In this document: positions 25,870 to 36,329 of the stretch, one piece after another
Layout of the letters: every line of letters begins with the position of its first letter
Numbering within the stretch: the first letter of the stretch is position 1
Assembly: GCA_017404955.1 (NCBI GenBank)
Contig: JAFRBH010000008.1
Span: 38,941 to 102,940, forward strand
Origin: Candidatus Saccharimonadota bacterium
GTDB lineage: Bacteria > Patescibacteriota > Saccharimonadia > Saccharimonadales > Saccharimonadaceae
Direction: 5' to 3'
Length of the DNA: 64,000 nt
The notes under the pieces: model-generated
What the model saw: only the letters and a program-made list of their open reading frames with translations
What the model was told of the DNA's origin: nothing
Databases searched by the model: none
Position numbers and translations under genes: made by a program

Positions 25870-27476
25870 AACTCACAATTTTTTCCGCCATTATACTTTC
25901 TGGCGTTATTGGCGTAGCGGCGACCTTCGCAGCTAAAGGACTAGGCAATAGTAGTCCAGTTACTAATTCTACGAACTCCAATAGCCTTGATAGTGCATCG
26001 AAATTGGTCGACGAAAACGTATATGTATTTGCGAAAACTGATGGCTCTACTCGTAAAATTATCTCCTCCGATTGGACTCGCAATTTAGATGTAGATGAAT
26101 ATCTAAGTATCCGTGATGACAACAAAAAAATTCCTATTGAATTGAAAGTTACCTATACTCTAGATGGTAAAGAAATTTCTGGTAATGATCTGGCTGGTAA
26201 ATCTGGAAAAGTAACTATGCGCTATGAATACACTAATAGAAGTATCGCTAGTGGATACTATGTACCATATGCTGTAGTTTCTGGACTAATGTTAGATAAT
26301 GAGCATTTCAAGAATATAGAAGTCAAAAATGGCAAATTAATTAACGATGGCGCACGCACGATTGTAGCCGGGCTAATGATGCCTGGGATGCAGGAAAACT
26401 TGGGCCTTTCTAGTGCAGACTTTGAAATTCCAAGTTACCTAGAAATCACTACAGATGCATCAAACTTCGAATTGGGCATGGTGGTTTCTGTAGTTACCAA
26501 TGAAATTTTCTCTGATTTAGACTTCTCTGGTCTTAACTCTGTTGAGCAGCTTTCTGCAGAACTGAACAAAATGAGTTCAGCTATGGATCAGTTAGTTGGT
26601 GGCTCTGCTGATTTGACTACAGGTATCGAAAAATTATACGAAAAGGCTAGCGCGTTACCTGACGGGGTGGCAAAATTATCTGCCGGTAGTTTGGAATTAA
26701 AGGCGGGTACTGCTAAACTAGACGCTGGCGTTGCGCAACTACAAAACAAAGTGAAGACGAATCTTCAGACTGGTGCCAATCAAATTGTAGGAGACAATTA
26801 CGCCAATAGTACCGCGCTTTCAGCTGGAGTGGAAAAATTAGCAAATAACGTAATTGGTTCTACTCTTACTCAGTATAATCCAAGTTTTGAGCCGCTGTTT
26901 CCTATCTTTGAAACAGTTGACTTACCGGCAGAAGCCTTGACCCATGATAATTACAATACAATACTCACCGCTTGGATTGCCGCGATGGACAAGCCCGAGG
27001 TGGTCGCTATTCTTTCCAACTATGGACAAAACGCTCAAGAACTAAAGGTTAAGTTTAATACGCTAAAGACAAGTCTCATCCAGCTTGACACATTAATCGC
27101 TCAGACCAAGGCTTACACTGAGGGAGTGAATCAAGTTGCGGCAGGCATCAACAACGAGCTAATCCTTGGCATTGATGAACTAAAGGCTGGTACCACCAAA
27201 ATTGCTGCTGGGACTTCCGAACTTTCCAACGGTGTTGAAACTCTAAACAATTCTGCTCCAGCATTAGTTGATGGTATCTCTCAGCTTCGCGATGGCTCAA
27301 CGAAATTATCTGCTGGCTTAAAACAGTTCAATGAGGAAGCTGTTAAAAAACTGGTCAATGTTTATAATAATAATGTCCGCGGAATCATTGATAGGTTACA
27401 GGCCATCTCTAATGTCGCCAAGAATAACAGCAGCAAGACTAAATACATTTATCGCATTGATGAAATCAAGAAATAA
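25854..27476 (+). CDS. Surface coiled-coil protein with DG-repeat helices, partner of the MMPL exporter
   Basis: A 540-residue protein with an N-terminal signal or anchor helix (about 5-25), a beta-rich domain (about 45-220) and a long helical part with repeated 'L..G...L..G' spacing, for example 'LPDGVAKLSAGSLELKAGTAKLDAGVAQL' split across about residues 280-310 and 'AGTSELSNGVETLNNS' near 460. Such repeats are known from YhgE/Pip-type and MMPL-linked proteins. The start ATG 25854 has GGAG 7 nt upstream. The C-terminus is basic without a final membrane helix. It may be a periplasm-like adaptor for the exporter; this is inference. Confidence 0.65.
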   Translation: MSKKLKLTIFSAIILSGVIGVAATFAAKGLGNSSPVTNSTNSNSLDSASKLVDENVYVFAKTDGSTRKIISSDWTRNLDVDEYLSIRDDNKKIPIELKVTYTLDGKEISGNDLAGKSGKVTMRYEYTNRSIASGYYVPYAVVSGLMLDNEHFKNIEVKNGKLINDGARTIVAGLMMPGMQENLGLSSADFEIPSYLEITTDASNFELGMVVSVVTNEIFSDLDFSGLNSVEQLSAELNKMSSAMDQLVGGSADLTTGIEKLYEKASALPDGVAKLSAGSLELKAGTAKLDAGVAQLQNKVKTNLQTGANQIVGDNYANSTALSAGVEKLANNVIGSTLTQYNPSFEPLFPIFETVDLPAEALTHDNYNTILTAWIAAMDKPEVVAILSNYGQNAQELKVKFNTLKTSLIQLDTLIAQTKAYTEGVNQVAAGINNELILGIDELKAGTTKIAAGTSELSNGVETLNNSAPALVDGISQLRDGSTKLSAGLKQFNEEAVKKLVNVYNNNVRGIIDRLQAISNVAKNNSSKTKYIYRIDEIKK

Positions 27477-27487
27477 TCATCAGGTGA

Positions 27488-27493
27488 TATAAT
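27488..27493 (+). promoter_or_regulatory. -10 box for a leaderless ruvC transcript
   Basis: TATAAT, 6 nt before ATG 27500, located in the 23-nt gap after the previous stop. ruvC can therefore be transcribed on its own. Confidence 0.6.
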
Positions 27494-27499
27494 GTAAAT

Positions 27500-27973
27500 A
27501 TGAGAATTTTAGGAATCGATCCAGGTACCGGAATTTGTGGTTTTGGCGTGATTGATATTAAACGCAACAAGCCATCACTTGTTGATGCTGGGGTGATTTC
27601 TACTCCGCCGCATACACCACTTCCAGATCGATTAGAAGATATCTATAATTCCCTTTCGGAAATTATAGACACTGACAAGCCAGATGTTGTTAGTATTGAG
27701 AAACTATTCTTTATGCAAAATATCACGACCGGTATTTCTGTAGCCGAAGCACGCGGTGTTTGTATCTTAGTTGCTAAACAAAAGAAGCTACCAATTTTTG
27801 AATACTCACCAAATGAAATTAAAAAGACTATGACCGGTTACGGTCATGCTGATAAAAAACAAATGCAGGAAATGGTACGTCTGCATTTGAAATTAGATAC
27901 TGTACCAAAACCAGATGATGCAGCCGATGCCTTAGCTGCTGCAATCTGTCATTCTCTGATTTCTAAAATATAA
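27500..27973 (+). CDS. ruvC: Holliday junction resolvase RuvC
   Basis: A 157-residue RNase H-fold endonuclease that cuts four-way junctions moved by RuvAB. Catalytic acids are visible: Asp7 in 'MRILGIDPGTGICGFG', Glu near 67 in 'VVSIEKLFFMQN', and the Asp pair near 138-141 in 'KPDDAADALAAAICH'. 'GRG/EARGV' and 'YSPNEIKKTMTGYGHADKKQM' are also family-like. The length is normal. It converges with radA, with adjacent stops. Confidence 0.96.
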   Translation: MRILGIDPGTGICGFGVIDIKRNKPSLVDAGVISTPPHTPLPDRLEDIYNSLSEIIDTDKPDVVSIEKLFFMQNITTGISVAEARGVCILVAKQKKLPIFEYSPNEIKKTMTGYGHADKKQMQEMVRLHLKLDTVPKPDDAADALAAAICHSLISKI

Positions 27974-29332
27974 TCATTTATTCATATATTTGATTAGTGT
28001 ATCGCGCAAATCTTTTGCTGGCAAAACAAATTTATCTTTTATCGTAGCCGGTGCGATTGCGTGAGTAAAGCCAAGCTTCTTAGCTTCAGCAATACGTTGA
28101 TCTGGACGAAATGCAGAACGAATCTCTCCACCAAGACCAACTTCGCCAAATACCACATATTTTTCTGAAAGTTTGCGTTTAGCAAGTGCAGAAGCAATCG
28201 CCATACAGACAGCGAGGTCAGCTGCAGAATCTTGAAGCTTAATTCCGCCAACTACGTTGATATAGACATCTTTGTCGTTTAGCTTTAACTTGGTGCGGCG
28301 TTCAATCACGGCAAGCAACAAGTTCAGGCGGTTGATATCAAAACCAGAACAGGTACGTTTTGGGTAGCCAAAGTTTGTTAGCGTAACTAATGCTTGAATC
28401 TCTACCAGAATTGGCCTAGTTCCTTCTACAGTTGCAAGAATTACAGAGCCATCAGTGTTCTGGCGTTCAGCAAGAAGTACTGCTGATGGATTTTTAACTT
28501 CAGAAAGACCTTTGTCATTCATTTCAAAAATTGCTACTTCCGAAGTGGAACCAAAACGGTTTTTAACTGCGCGGACAGTTTTAAACCCACCGTATCTATC
28601 CCCTTCAAAATTGATTACTACATCTACTAAATGCTCCAGAACTTTTGGCCCAGCTAATGTTCCCTCCTTGGTAACATGGCCAACAATTACTACTGCCGTA
28701 TCGGTATTTTTAGCTGCGCGAATTATCAAGTTCCCGCAGTTAGTAACTTGGGAAACAGTGCCTGGTGCAGAAGTAAGTTCATTTAGTGATAAAGTCTGGA
28801 TAGAGTCTACCACTACAAATTTAAATTTTCCAGATTCAATAGTTTTGGCAATATCATTCCCAGAAGTTGAAGATGCGAAAGAAAGTTGCTCGGAATTAGC
28901 GCCAAGTCTTTTAGCGCGAAGTTTAACCTGCCCAGCAGATTCCTCGCCAGAAACGTAAAGTACTGGTGCAACTTTAGCAATTTTCGCACAGATTTGCATA
29001 AGCAATGTAGATTTACCGATTCCCGGCTGCCCAGTGAGTAGAGATACCGAACCGGCCAAAAAACCGCTACCCAAAACTTCATCAAGATCTGGGAAACCAG
29101 TAGAGAGTCTAGCCTTGGCATCAGATGGTTCAATGTCATTGATAGACATATATTCTAATTTTTTGCCAGAAATTTGGCCTTTGGCAATAGCTGATTTTGC
29201 TTCGGTCTCGTCAACGACCACTTGCTCAGTGAGCGTGTTCCACTCGCCACAATTATTGCACTTTCCTACCCATTTGGCATAAGTCGTGCCACAATTACTA
29301 CAAATAAAATTTGACTTACTTGATGATTTCAT
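27974..29332 (-). CDS. radA: DNA repair protein RadA (Sms)
   Basis: A 452-residue RecA-like branch-migration helicase. The N-terminal zinc finger is '[21 protein letters not shown]'-like (two CxxC pairs, residues about 11-28). Then come Walker A '[14 protein letters not shown]', the RadA signature '[15 protein letters not shown]' and a C-terminal Lon-like domain ('[22 protein letters not shown]'). The start ATG 29330-29332 overlaps the last codons of clpP by 17 nt, so the two are translationally coupled. An in-frame TTG just before is unlikely. Confidence 0.95.
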   Translation of the reverse strand: MKSSSKSNFICSNCGTTYAKWVGKCNNCGEWNTLTEQVVVDETEAKSAIAKGQISGKKLEYMSINDIEPSDAKARLSTGFPDLDEVLGSGFLAGSVSLLTGQPGIGKSTLLMQICAKIAKVAPVLYVSGEESAGQVKLRAKRLGANSEQLSFASSTSGNDIAKTIESGKFKFVVVDSIQTLSLNELTSAPGTVSQVTNCGNLIIRAAKNTDTAVVIVGHVTKEGTLAGPKVLEHLVDVVINFEGDRYGGFKTVRAVKNRFGSTSEVAIFEMNDKGLSEVKNPSAVLLAERQNTDGSVILATVEGTRPILVEIQALVTLTNFGYPKRTCSGFDINRLNLLLAVIERRTKLKLNDKDVYINVVGGIKLQDSAADLAVCMAIASALAKRKLSEKYVVFGEVGLGGEIRSAFRPDQRIAEAKKLGFTHAIAPATIKDKFVLPAKDLRDTLIKYMNK

Positions 29333-29906
29333 CAATCACTCCGTACTTCTTGGCTTCTTCTGCCGACATCCAGTTATCGCGATCCATGTCCTTTTCTACT
29401 TGCTCCAGAGATTTGCCTGTGTTTTTAGCAAAAATTTCCGCTAAGCGTTTTTTGAGATAGATTCCTTCCTTTAAAGCAATTTCTTGATCCGTAATTTTAC
29501 CCTCAGTGCCAGATGATGGTTGATGAATCATAATACGTGAATTTGGTAGTACGAAGCGTTTGCCTTTGGTACCACTAGAAAGTAGCATTGCGCCCATTGA
29601 AGCCTGAAGACCGATGCCAATAGTTTGGACATCTGGTTCAATATAATTCATAGTGTCAATAATAGCAAGACCATCATAAACGCTACCGCCAGGAGAATTG
29701 ATATAAAACTTAATATCTTTTTTAGGATCTTCATGGGCTAAGAATAGTAGCTGTGCAATTACCAGATTAGCAGTGTGCGGGTTGACATCTTCGCCCAAGA
29801 AAACGATACGGTCGGTGAGTAGTCTTGAATAGATGTCGTAGGCGCGTTCGCCTTTGGCAGTTTCTTCTACGACAGTTGGGACTAAATAATCTTTTACTTT
29901 TGTCAT
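29316..29906 (-). CDS. clpP: ATP-dependent Clp protease proteolytic subunit
   Basis: A 196-residue serine protease forming the barrel that works with ClpC. The triad is visible: Ser in '[14 protein letters not shown]', His in '[10 protein letters not shown]' and Asp in the later '[18 protein letters not shown]' region. '[17 protein letters not shown]' and '[19 protein letters not shown]' are typical. It lies in an operon clpC - metallopeptidase - clpP - radA, 14 nt after the metallopeptidase stop. Confidence 0.96.
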   Translation of the reverse strand: MTKVKDYLVPTVVEETAKGERAYDIYSRLLTDRIVFLGEDVNPHTANLVIAQLLFLAHEDPKKDIKFYINSPGGSVYDGLAIIDTMNYIEPDVQTIGIGLQASMGAMLLSSGTKGKRFVLPNSRIMIHQPSSGTEGKITDQEIALKEGIYLKKRLAEIFAKNTGKSLEQVEKDMDRDNWMSAEEAKKYGVIDEIIK

Positions 29907-29920
29907 ATTATTCCTTTCTT

Positions 29921-30907
29921 TTATTTGATAGTTTCCATCTCCGAATTGGAGTTAATTGCTTTTTCCAACGCATCGCCACGAATGACGTTTTCATTATATT
30001 CCGTAACTAGACTATTATACTTTTCTACTAATTCGTTAGCCACATTGAATTCTTCATTTAATGCATTCTGTGCAGACTGTAAAACGTTTCTTCTGGCCTG
30101 GAAAATGGACTGCGAAATAAAACAACCAGCTGTACCGGCGCAATTATTGAATTCTTCAATTTGCGCAGCTAGGTTGTGAGCGTTCTCATAGTACGTCTTG
30201 GTTCTAGCCTCGATTTCAGTGTCCATCTTCTCTAGCTCTGCAGATAGTTTTTCAATTTCCTCAGCTAACTCTTTGAACGGTTCAATATAAGAATTATAGA
30301 AATCTACTATTAAATCTTGATTTGTGAAATATCTAGCATAGTGTTTCTCCAGTTCTTCTGGAAGTTCAGCGATCTCTGTACCAATGCGAGAATGAAGCTC
30401 ATCAATACGTTCTGCCTCATTATAATTTTCTAGGCCCTCTGCTAACATTTCGTGATATTTGTCATCGTTATAGACATCTAACAAATACTTGGAAAGTCTA
30501 TTTTTCTCACTAGCATCGAGCCTATCCCAAATGGCATGGAGAAGTTCATGTGCGGCGGTAGATTCAACTATGCCTTTTAAATCATCATTTTTGATATCAT
30601 ATATGTAAATATGGCCATTGGTATAGCATCCTAAGACTGAAATATCTTGATCGTGTGATTTACAACGTTCATTAAAATTGTCTCGATTTTCCAGATTTGC
30701 ATTAGTAGCAGAAAATACTAGTCGGCCATAATTAGTGAAGCCAACGTCTTCTGCAACTTTACTTGTTTCTGGCGTGATCTTTGAGAAAAATGATGCAAGC
30801 GCATCAGAAATTAATATACGGTTAAACCAAGCACAAACTCCCACTAAGACCGAAACTACAATAATCAGAATTGTTGTTGATTTAAATTTTGTAGTTTTTT
30901 CCACCAC
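29921..30907 (-). CDS. Membrane-anchored protein with HELLH metallopeptidase motif and coiled coil
   Basis: A 328-residue protein with an N-terminal transmembrane helix (about 11-32). A domain follows with '[24 protein letters not shown]', matching the HExxH zinc-peptidase motif, and further downstream acidic helices that could supply a third ligand. From about residue 210 there is a long coiled coil with two close cysteines (NCAGTAGC). I do not recognise the family. Its position between clpC and clpP suggests a part in envelope quality control, but this is inference. The start is GTG (30905-30907) with AAGGA 6 nt upstream, and it is 2 nt after the clpC stop. Confidence 0.7.
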   Translation of the reverse strand: MVEKTTKFKSTTILIIVVSVLVGVCAWFNRILISDALASFFSKITPETSKVAEDVGFTNYGRLVFSATNANLENRDNFNERCKSHDQDISVLGCYTNGHIYIYDIKNDDLKGIVESTAAHELLHAIWDRLDASEKNRLSKYLLDVYNDDKYHEMLAEGLENYNEAERIDELHSRIGTEIAELPEELEKHYARYFTNQDLIVDFYNSYIEPFKELAEEIEKLSAELEKMDTEIEARTKTYYENAHNLAAQIEEFNNCAGTAGCFISQSIFQARRNVLQSAQNALNEEFNVANELVEKYNSLVTEYNENVIRGDALEKAINSNSEMETIK

Positions 30908-30909
30908 TT

Positions 30910-33387
30910 TTATTCCTTTCCAATTTTAAGTTTCAGCTTTTGTTTCTCAAGATCGATAGTAACAATATCACCACCTTTTAGCTCCCCAGAGATAATAGCA
31001 TCGGAAATTAATGACTCTACATTGTCTTCAATGGCACGACGCAATGGTCTCGCACCATTCTTTGGATCATAACCAATATTAATTAGCCATTCCTTAGCCT
31101 TATCAGTAACTTTGATACCAAGATGCTTAGTGGCGAGACGCTTCCTCAAGTCCTCAATCAGCGTGTCAAAAATTTGCTCGACTTCACGTTTGGTGAGAGC
31201 ATGAAATACTAGCACTGCATCTAGGCGGTTGATAAGCTCTGGACGCATTACCTTCTTAAGAGCACGCATTGCAGTTTCCTTTTGGCGATCATATTCTGCA
31301 TCGCGCTCTTTCTTGGTCTGCTTCAAATGCGCGGAAAAGCCAAAGTTATCATCATCATACATTGCTTCCGAGCCAAGGTTAGAAGTTAAGATTACCACAG
31401 TATTATTAAACTTTACTTTATTACCTTGGCCATCAGTAAGAACGCCGTCTTCTAGAATTTGAAGAAGCAAGTTAAAGACGTCTGGATGGGCTTTTTCAAT
31501 TTCGTCAAATAGTACTACTGAATATGGGTGGCGACGAATAGCTTCGGTGAGTTTGCCACCGTCATCATAGCCGACATAACCAGCTGGCGCACCAACCAAC
31601 CTAGAGACGTTATGCTTTTCGCCAAATTCCGACATATCAATTTTGATCAAGGCATTTTCACCGCCGAAAACTTCACGTGCGATCACGCGCGCAAGCTCGG
31701 TTTTACCTACGCCAGTAGGGCCCATGAAGATAAACGATCCAATCGGACGGTTGCTACTGGCTACACCGGAGCGTCCACGGCGAATGGCTTTAGCTACGGT
31801 ATGAACCGCCTCATCCTGACCAATAATAGCCTTGTCAATGTGTTCTTCAAGATGTAATAATAGCTCCAATTCCGAACCGTGAACTTTAGACACTGGAATA
31901 CCAGTTTTTAGTGATACAGCCTTGGCCAAATTCTCTTCAGTAAGTGTTGGGGTTTTAACTTTAGAAACACCTGCTTTCTCCAACTTCTTGATTTCCTGTT
32001 TCAATTTTTCTAAACGAGTTTTGTAGAGTGCAGCTTTTTCAAAATCTTCATTTTCAGCAGCAGCCTCAACTTTGCCCTCCAACTCCTGCTTCTCAATTTT
32101 TAGCTTTTTATATCTACTACCACCTTTTTTATCCTCAGAAACTTTAGCAATTGCCGAAGCTTCATCAATGATATCAATTACTTTATCTGGCATGAAACGA
32201 TCGTTGATGTAACGATTGCTCATATTGATAGCGGTCTCCAAAATACTGTCTGGAATTTTAACGCCATGATGTTTTTCATAATGTTTCTTGATACCTTTTA
32301 ATATGCGCAAAGTCACTGCATCGCTTGGTTCTTCCACCATCACGGTCTGGAAACGACGAGAGAGAGCTTTGTCTTTTTCGATATTTTTGCGATATTCGTC
32401 CAAAGTAGTCGCGCCAATTAAACGAATTTGCCCACGTGCGAGAGCAGGTTTTAGAATATTGGCCGCGTCCATTGTGCCTTCAGTGCCACTGCCAGCACCG
32501 GCAAGAAGATGCAGCTCATCGATAAATAAAATAATCGATGGGTCGCTGCTAGCTTCGTCAATTACACCTTTGATGCGCTCCTCAAACTCACCGCGGAATT
32601 TAGTACCAGCTACCATTGAGGACAAATCTACTTGATAAATACGTTTGCCAATCAGGAGACCAGGAACTTCATTTTTGACAATTTTGGAAGCAAGTCCTTC
32701 AACGATAGCGGTCTTGCCCACGCCAGCTTCACCAATCAAAACTGGGTTGGACTTAGTGCGACGACAAAGCACAGTAATGGTGCGATCAATTTCTTTGTCG
32801 CGGCCAATTACGGTGTCAAGTTTTCCCCCTCTTGCCATTTCGGTCAAATCTTGGCCGTAGCGAGAGAGCCATTTCAATTTTGGCTTGTTCAGATACTTTT
32901 CCTTTTCACGAGATTTTTTGGCAGCTTCAGCCTGGTCCTCGGCTAGTTTTTCGATAGAGTGTGCAACCTCAATAATGTCTACGCCCATTTCCTGCAAAAT
33001 CAAAGCCGCACGAGAATTTGGCTGGGTAACTAATGCATATAATATATGTTCTGTACCAACCACTTCTACACCATAATCTCTAGCAAAACCAGCAGCCATG
33101 CGCAAAGTCAAAACTGCAGCTTCAGAAAGAGACATCATCGACATTTGTGAGCCAGGAACTTCCACTGCAGTCTGGTTCATCTTCTTTTCTACATCAGAGA
33201 GTTCAATGCCTTCATCAGCAAGAATATGCGCGCCAGTTGAAGCGTCCATATCAAGAATACCAAGTAACAAATGTTCAGTGCTCATGTAGCCACTATTGTA
33301 TCTCTTAGAAAATGTATCCGCTTTTTGAATTGCAAAGCGCGCATTTTCCGACAAATGGCTCATAATTTCATTAAATTCATCTTGCAT
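30910..33387 (-). CDS. clpC: ATP-dependent Clp protease ATP-binding subunit ClpC
   Basis: An 825-residue AAA+ unfoldase. The N-terminal Clp repeat domain spans about 1-150. D1 has Walker A GEAGVGKT near residue 220, followed by a middle domain (coiled coil about 420-480). D2 has GPTGVGKT near 565 and the C-terminal '[20 protein letters not shown]' sensor 2 region. The UvrB/C-type motif in the middle domain supports ClpC rather than ClpB. A perfect CIRCE operator lies just upstream, so HrcA control is expected. A TATTAT -10 box ends 8 nt before the ATG. Confidence 0.96.
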   Translation of the reverse strand: MQDEFNEIMSHLSENARFAIQKADTFSKRYNSGYMSTEHLLLGILDMDASTGAHILADEGIELSDVEKKMNQTAVEVPGSQMSMMSLSEAAVLTLRMAAGFARDYGVEVVGTEHILYALVTQPNSRAALILQEMGVDIIEVAHSIEKLAEDQAEAAKKSREKEKYLNKPKLKWLSRYGQDLTEMARGGKLDTVIGRDKEIDRTITVLCRRTKSNPVLIGEAGVGKTAIVEGLASKIVKNEVPGLLIGKRIYQVDLSSMVAGTKFRGEFEERIKGVIDEASSDPSIILFIDELHLLAGAGSGTEGTMDAANILKPALARGQIRLIGATTLDEYRKNIEKDKALSRRFQTVMVEEPSDAVTLRILKGIKKHYEKHHGVKIPDSILETAINMSNRYINDRFMPDKVIDIIDEASAIAKVSEDKKGGSRYKKLKIEKQELEGKVEAAAENEDFEKAALYKTRLEKLKQEIKKLEKAGVSKVKTPTLTEENLAKAVSLKTGIPVSKVHGSELELLLHLEEHIDKAIIGQDEAVHTVAKAIRRGRSGVASSNRPIGSFIFMGPTGVGKTELARVIAREVFGGENALIKIDMSEFGEKHNVSRLVGAPAGYVGYDDGGKLTEAIRRHPYSVVLFDEIEKAHPDVFNLLLQILEDGVLTDGQGNKVKFNNTVVILTSNLGSEAMYDDDNFGFSAHLKQTKKERDAEYDRQKETAMRALKKVMRPELINRLDAVLVFHALTKREVEQIFDTLIEDLRKRLATKHLGIKVTDKAKEWLINIGYDPKNGARPLRRAIEDNVESLISDAIISGELKGGDIVTIDLEKQKLKLKIGKE

Positions 33388-33406
33388 ATACCCCTATAAT
33401 AGCAAA

Positions 33407-33433
33407 TTAGCACTCGAGTGTCAAGAGTGCTAA
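33407..33433 (-). promoter_or_regulatory. CIRCE operator of clpC
   Basis: A perfect 9-9-9 inverted repeat, TTAGCACTC - N9 - GAGTGCTAA, matching the HrcA consensus at every arm position. It lies immediately upstream of the -10 box of clpC, so HrcA binding would block RNA polymerase. Confidence 0.95.
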
Positions 33434-33461
33434 TTTGTTATGCTAACTTCTTATTTTTGGC

Positions 33462-34532
33462 TTACTTGGCAGCCTCATTGGACATTTCTGCGTTCTCAGA
33501 TTCGTCGGTTGGGATTTCGATAAACTCCTCTACACGATTCTCTTCGCGTACATTTTTAAGACGTTTATCGAATTCAGTAAACGGAATCCTGAGAGATACA
33601 TAATTCACCCTGGACTCAGATTTTTCATTTAATTTCACAATATAATAAGCATCGCCACCCAGCGATAAGAATACTTCACTAATCTTGCCCGGCTCCAAAC
33701 CATAGGCAACATTAGATCTGCCACCATCAACATTCATGACGTCAATAAGTCCACCTGTTTCTTCGTATTCAACACCCAGCTCTTCAGCTGCAGCCTTAAA
33801 ATTGCCACCATTAGTTAGAACTTTTTGTCTAGCTTCCTCGGCTTTTTTGTTGGCTTCGGCGTCAATTCTCTTTGTAACTTCAGACTTAACCAAAGATAAG
33901 TATAGCATCCTGCGATACTCGGATTCAGAAAGGCCAAAATTGTCGTCAAGTACGTTCAAGAAATTTTCTTTGCTTCTGTCAGTGCCACCGATTTTGCGAT
34001 GTTCATCAAATGATTTATTAATCATTTCATCAGTAACTTCAATGCCTAATTGTTTTGCGAGTTTAATGGCGTAAGTGTAATCTTCTGCAGCATCCAACGC
34101 AAATCTCTTATATGCATTTTGAATATTGTCTATGTCTTCGGTATTCGTAGAGAAATCACCGTTCTGCTGAACAACTGGGGCAAGGCTACTTCTGTAAATC
34201 ATTAGATAATCACTATACCTAACATCTTCACCATCAATTTTTGCAACCGGAATAGGCAACACGGTAGTTAGACGATACAGGACGTCGCCTGCACTTTGGG
34301 ATTTATATAATGCAAACCAGCCAAAGAAACCAGCCAAAATCAACGCTATGATTGCGATTGCTATAGTTGCAAAAACCAGACGATGCTTAGCAAATTGCAT
34401 CGGGTATTTAAATTTACGACCTTTGGCCAAGACCTCCTCGCGGCGCTCTTCAAACTTTTCTTTTTCGGTCTTGACGCCTTTATCCCTGCCAATTTTTGGC
34501 AATCTATCCTTCAAACTTTTATCTTTACTCAT
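33462..34532 (-). CDS. Membrane-anchored foldase, SurA/PrsA-like peptidyl-prolyl isomerase
   Basis: A 356-residue protein. A basic cytoplasmic N-terminus (about 1-50) and one membrane helix (about 53-76) are followed by a helical SurA_N-like chaperone region starting 'PVAKIDGEDVRYSDYL', a common opening of this family. A parvulin-like domain comes next ('AAAEELGVEYEETGGLIDVMNV', 'GLEPGKISEVF', 'YYIVKLNEKSES') and an acidic tail ends the protein. It would help fold exported proteins. The start overlaps the end of the PH-domain gene by 8 nt. The gene precedes clpC on the same strand. Confidence 0.82.
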   Translation of the reverse strand: MSKDKSLKDRLPKIGRDKGVKTEKEKFEERREEVLAKGRKFKYPMQFAKHRLVFATIAIAIIALILAGFFGWFALYKSQSAGDVLYRLTTVLPIPVAKIDGEDVRYSDYLMIYRSSLAPVVQQNGDFSTNTEDIDNIQNAYKRFALDAAEDYTYAIKLAKQLGIEVTDEMINKSFDEHRKIGGTDRSKENFLNVLDDNFGLSESEYRRMLYLSLVKSEVTKRIDAEANKKAEEARQKVLTNGGNFKAAAEELGVEYEETGGLIDVMNVDGGRSNVAYGLEPGKISEVFLSLGGDAYYIVKLNEKSESRVNYVSLRIPFTEFDKRLKNVREENRVEEFIEIPTDESENAEMSNEAAK

Positions 34533-35013
34533 TTTCTGCTTCCCTTGCTACATTTTCCAATTTGTTATGGATTTTCTCAGGTTTAGGAACTTTAGAAATC
34601 ACTAAATCACCCACGCCTGTCTGGATTAATATAGTTCCATATCCCATTATACCAGCAATTAAGCCTGGTGTGCTAACTGAAATACTCTGGATTTTATTAA
34701 GGCCTAAATCTACGACTGTTTTCTTGAATAGGCCTTTCTGGCTAATCTGGCGAATGCGCTCATTAGTCACGATGTATATCGAAAAATACCATAGCATATA
34801 GCCATAGACTAAGCCCAGGATTCCGACAATGACGCAACCCAAGAATATCCAGAACATTCTGGCATCACCTGGCCACATTATCATTGGCACGATGCCTAAA
34901 CCAACCATCACAATCAAGAATAAAATTCCTTTGTTTGCGGTGGAGATGTGACGTCTAAAAATAAACTTTACTTCTTCTCCTTCGCGTTGCCCATCAAATG
35001 ATAATTTTGTCAT
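34525..35013 (-). CDS. Membrane protein with bacterial PH domain (DUF304/YdbS-like)
   Basis: A 162-residue protein with two hydrophobic segments (about 30-48 and 53-78) followed by a bPH_2 domain: 'YIVTNERIRQISQKGLFKKTVVDLGLNKIQSISV' and 'YGTILIQTGVGDLVISKVPKPEKIHNKL'. This is the typical compact form of the family, whose function is unknown. AAGGA lies 6 nt before the ATG. It lies 46 nt downstream of tRNA-Arg on the same strand, so the tRNA and this gene may share a transcript. Confidence 0.82.
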   Translation of the reverse strand: MTKLSFDGQREGEEVKFIFRRHISTANKGILFLIVMVGLGIVPMIMWPGDARMFWIFLGCVIVGILGLVYGYMLWYFSIYIVTNERIRQISQKGLFKKTVVDLGLNKIQSISVSTPGLIAGIMGYGTILIQTGVGDLVISKVPKPEKIHNKLENVAREAENE

Positions 35014-35059
35014 ACTTTTTCCTTGGTAGCCTTTCGGGATATAACTACCCTATTTAGCT

Positions 35060-35135
35060 TGGTAGCCCCGGCGCGAGTCGAACGCACAACCTTCTCCTTA
35101 GGACGGAGCTGCTCTATCCATTGAGCTACGGAGCC
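35060..35135 (-). tRNA. tRNA-Arg (CCT)
   Basis: Acceptor GGCTCCG pairs with CGGGGCT (one G-T), CCA encoded. D-arm GCTC...GAGC; loop GTCCTAA gives anticodon CCT. Stem position 27-43 is a G-A mismatch. Confidence 0.92.
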
Positions 35136-35179
35136 ATATATATATTATACTATATCTGTGGTATAATTAAACTAGGTTG

Positions 35180-35254
35180 GCGAATATCGTATAACGGCTA
35201 TTATGTGTCCTTCCCAAGGACGAGATGAGAGTTCGACTCTCTCTATTCGCACCA
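35180..35254 (+). tRNA. tRNA-Gly (CCC)
   Basis: Acceptor GCGAATA pairs with TATTCGC, CCA encoded, loop TTCCCAA gives anticodon CCC. T-arm GAGAG TTCGACT CTCTC. It is divergent from tRNA-Arg, with TATAAT about 12 nt upstream. Confidence 0.92.
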
Positions 35255-35326
35255 TTAAGATACGGAGTTCTTGCAGGGCGCAGTATGCACCAAGCGCGAG
35301 AACTTCTTTTTTACGCAATCTTGTAG

Positions 35327-35332
35327 TATAAT
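35327..35332 (+). promoter_or_regulatory. -10 box for a leaderless ychF transcript
   Basis: TATAAT ends 7 nt before ATG 35340 and fixes this start over an in-frame upstream extension that runs back toward tRNA-Gly. Confidence 0.55.
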
Positions 35333-35339
35333 AACAGAT

Positions 35340-36329
35340 ATGAATTCAAAGATCGGAATTGTGGGTCTTCCAAATGTTGGAAAATCTACTCTCTTCAATG
35401 CACTGACTAACGCCGGCGCTTTGGCGGCTAATTATCCTTTTGCGACCATTGAGCCGAATGTCGGTATTGTGCCGGTTCCAGACGAACGTCTCGACGTGCT
35501 CGGCAAAATGTATGAAACTGAAAAGATTGTGCCGGCTACTGTAGAATTCGTAGATATCGCAGGCCTTGTTGCTGGCGCATCCAAAGGCGAGGGTCTTGGC
35601 AATAAGTTTCTAGCGCATATCCGCGAATGCCAAGCAATTTGTCATGTAGTGCGTGCGTTTATCAATGACGACATCGTTCGCGCAGATGAGAAAATAGAAA
35701 CTGACATTATCGCTCAGGCTAAGGATGATATTGATATTATCAATCTCGAATTACAACTTGCCGATGATGAAACGAAAGAAAAAATTGCAGCTAAGAGAAA
35801 GAAAGACCCAGCCGATGAAAACATTCCTTTCCTCACCGAAAAGCCAGTAATTTATATGTTCAATGTAGACGAAAAAGGTCTTACAGATTCTGATTTACAA
35901 TCAAAGCTAAAAGCACTCGTCGCACCTGCTGAAGCAATTTTTGTGAATGCTAAACTCGAGGAAGAAATGTCCGGTATGTCTCGTGATGAGCGCAAAGAAT
36001 TTCTAGAAAGTTACGGCGTAAAAGATGACGCACTGGGCCAGCTAATTAACGCTGCTTACAGAACTCTCGGCCTACAAACTTTCTTAACCGCTGGCAAAAA
36101 AGAGTGTCGTGCTTGGACAATCAAAAAAGGTGCCACCGCGCCAGAAGCTGCTGGCACAATTCACACTGATTTTGAACGTGGGTTTATTGCCGCACAAATT
36201 TGCAACTATGACGACCTAAAAGAACTTGGTTCCGAGCAGGCAGTGAAAGCCGCCGGCAAACTTCGCACTGAAGGCAAAACATACGTAATGCAAGACGGCG
36301 ATGTAGTCGAATTCAAATTTAATGTCTAA
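35340..36329 (+). CDS. ychF: Redox-regulated ATPase YchF (Obg family)
   Basis: A 329-residue OBG-type P-loop ATPase that associates with ribosomes. G1 is 'GLPNVGKSTLFNALT'; the switch region 'NYPFATIEPNVGIVPVPDERLD' and G3 'DIAGLVAGASKGEGLGNKFL' follow. Next come a helical insert and the C-terminal TGS domain ending 'MQDGDVVEFKFNV'. It is about 30 residues shorter than the usual 363; the shortening falls in the coiled-coil insert. It converges with the ABC transporter gene, overlapping its end by 11 nt. Confidence 0.94.
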   Translation: MNSKIGIVGLPNVGKSTLFNALTNAGALAANYPFATIEPNVGIVPVPDERLDVLGKMYETEKIVPATVEFVDIAGLVAGASKGEGLGNKFLAHIRECQAICHVVRAFINDDIVRADEKIETDIIAQAKDDIDIINLELQLADDETKEKIAAKRKKDPADENIPFLTEKPVIYMFNVDEKGLTDSDLQSKLKALVAPAEAIFVNAKLEEEMSGMSRDERKEFLESYGVKDDALGQLINAAYRTLGLQTFLTAGKKECRAWTIKKGATAPEAAGTIHTDFERGFIAAQICNYDDLKELGSEQAVKAAGKLRTEGKTYVMQDGDVVEFKFNV

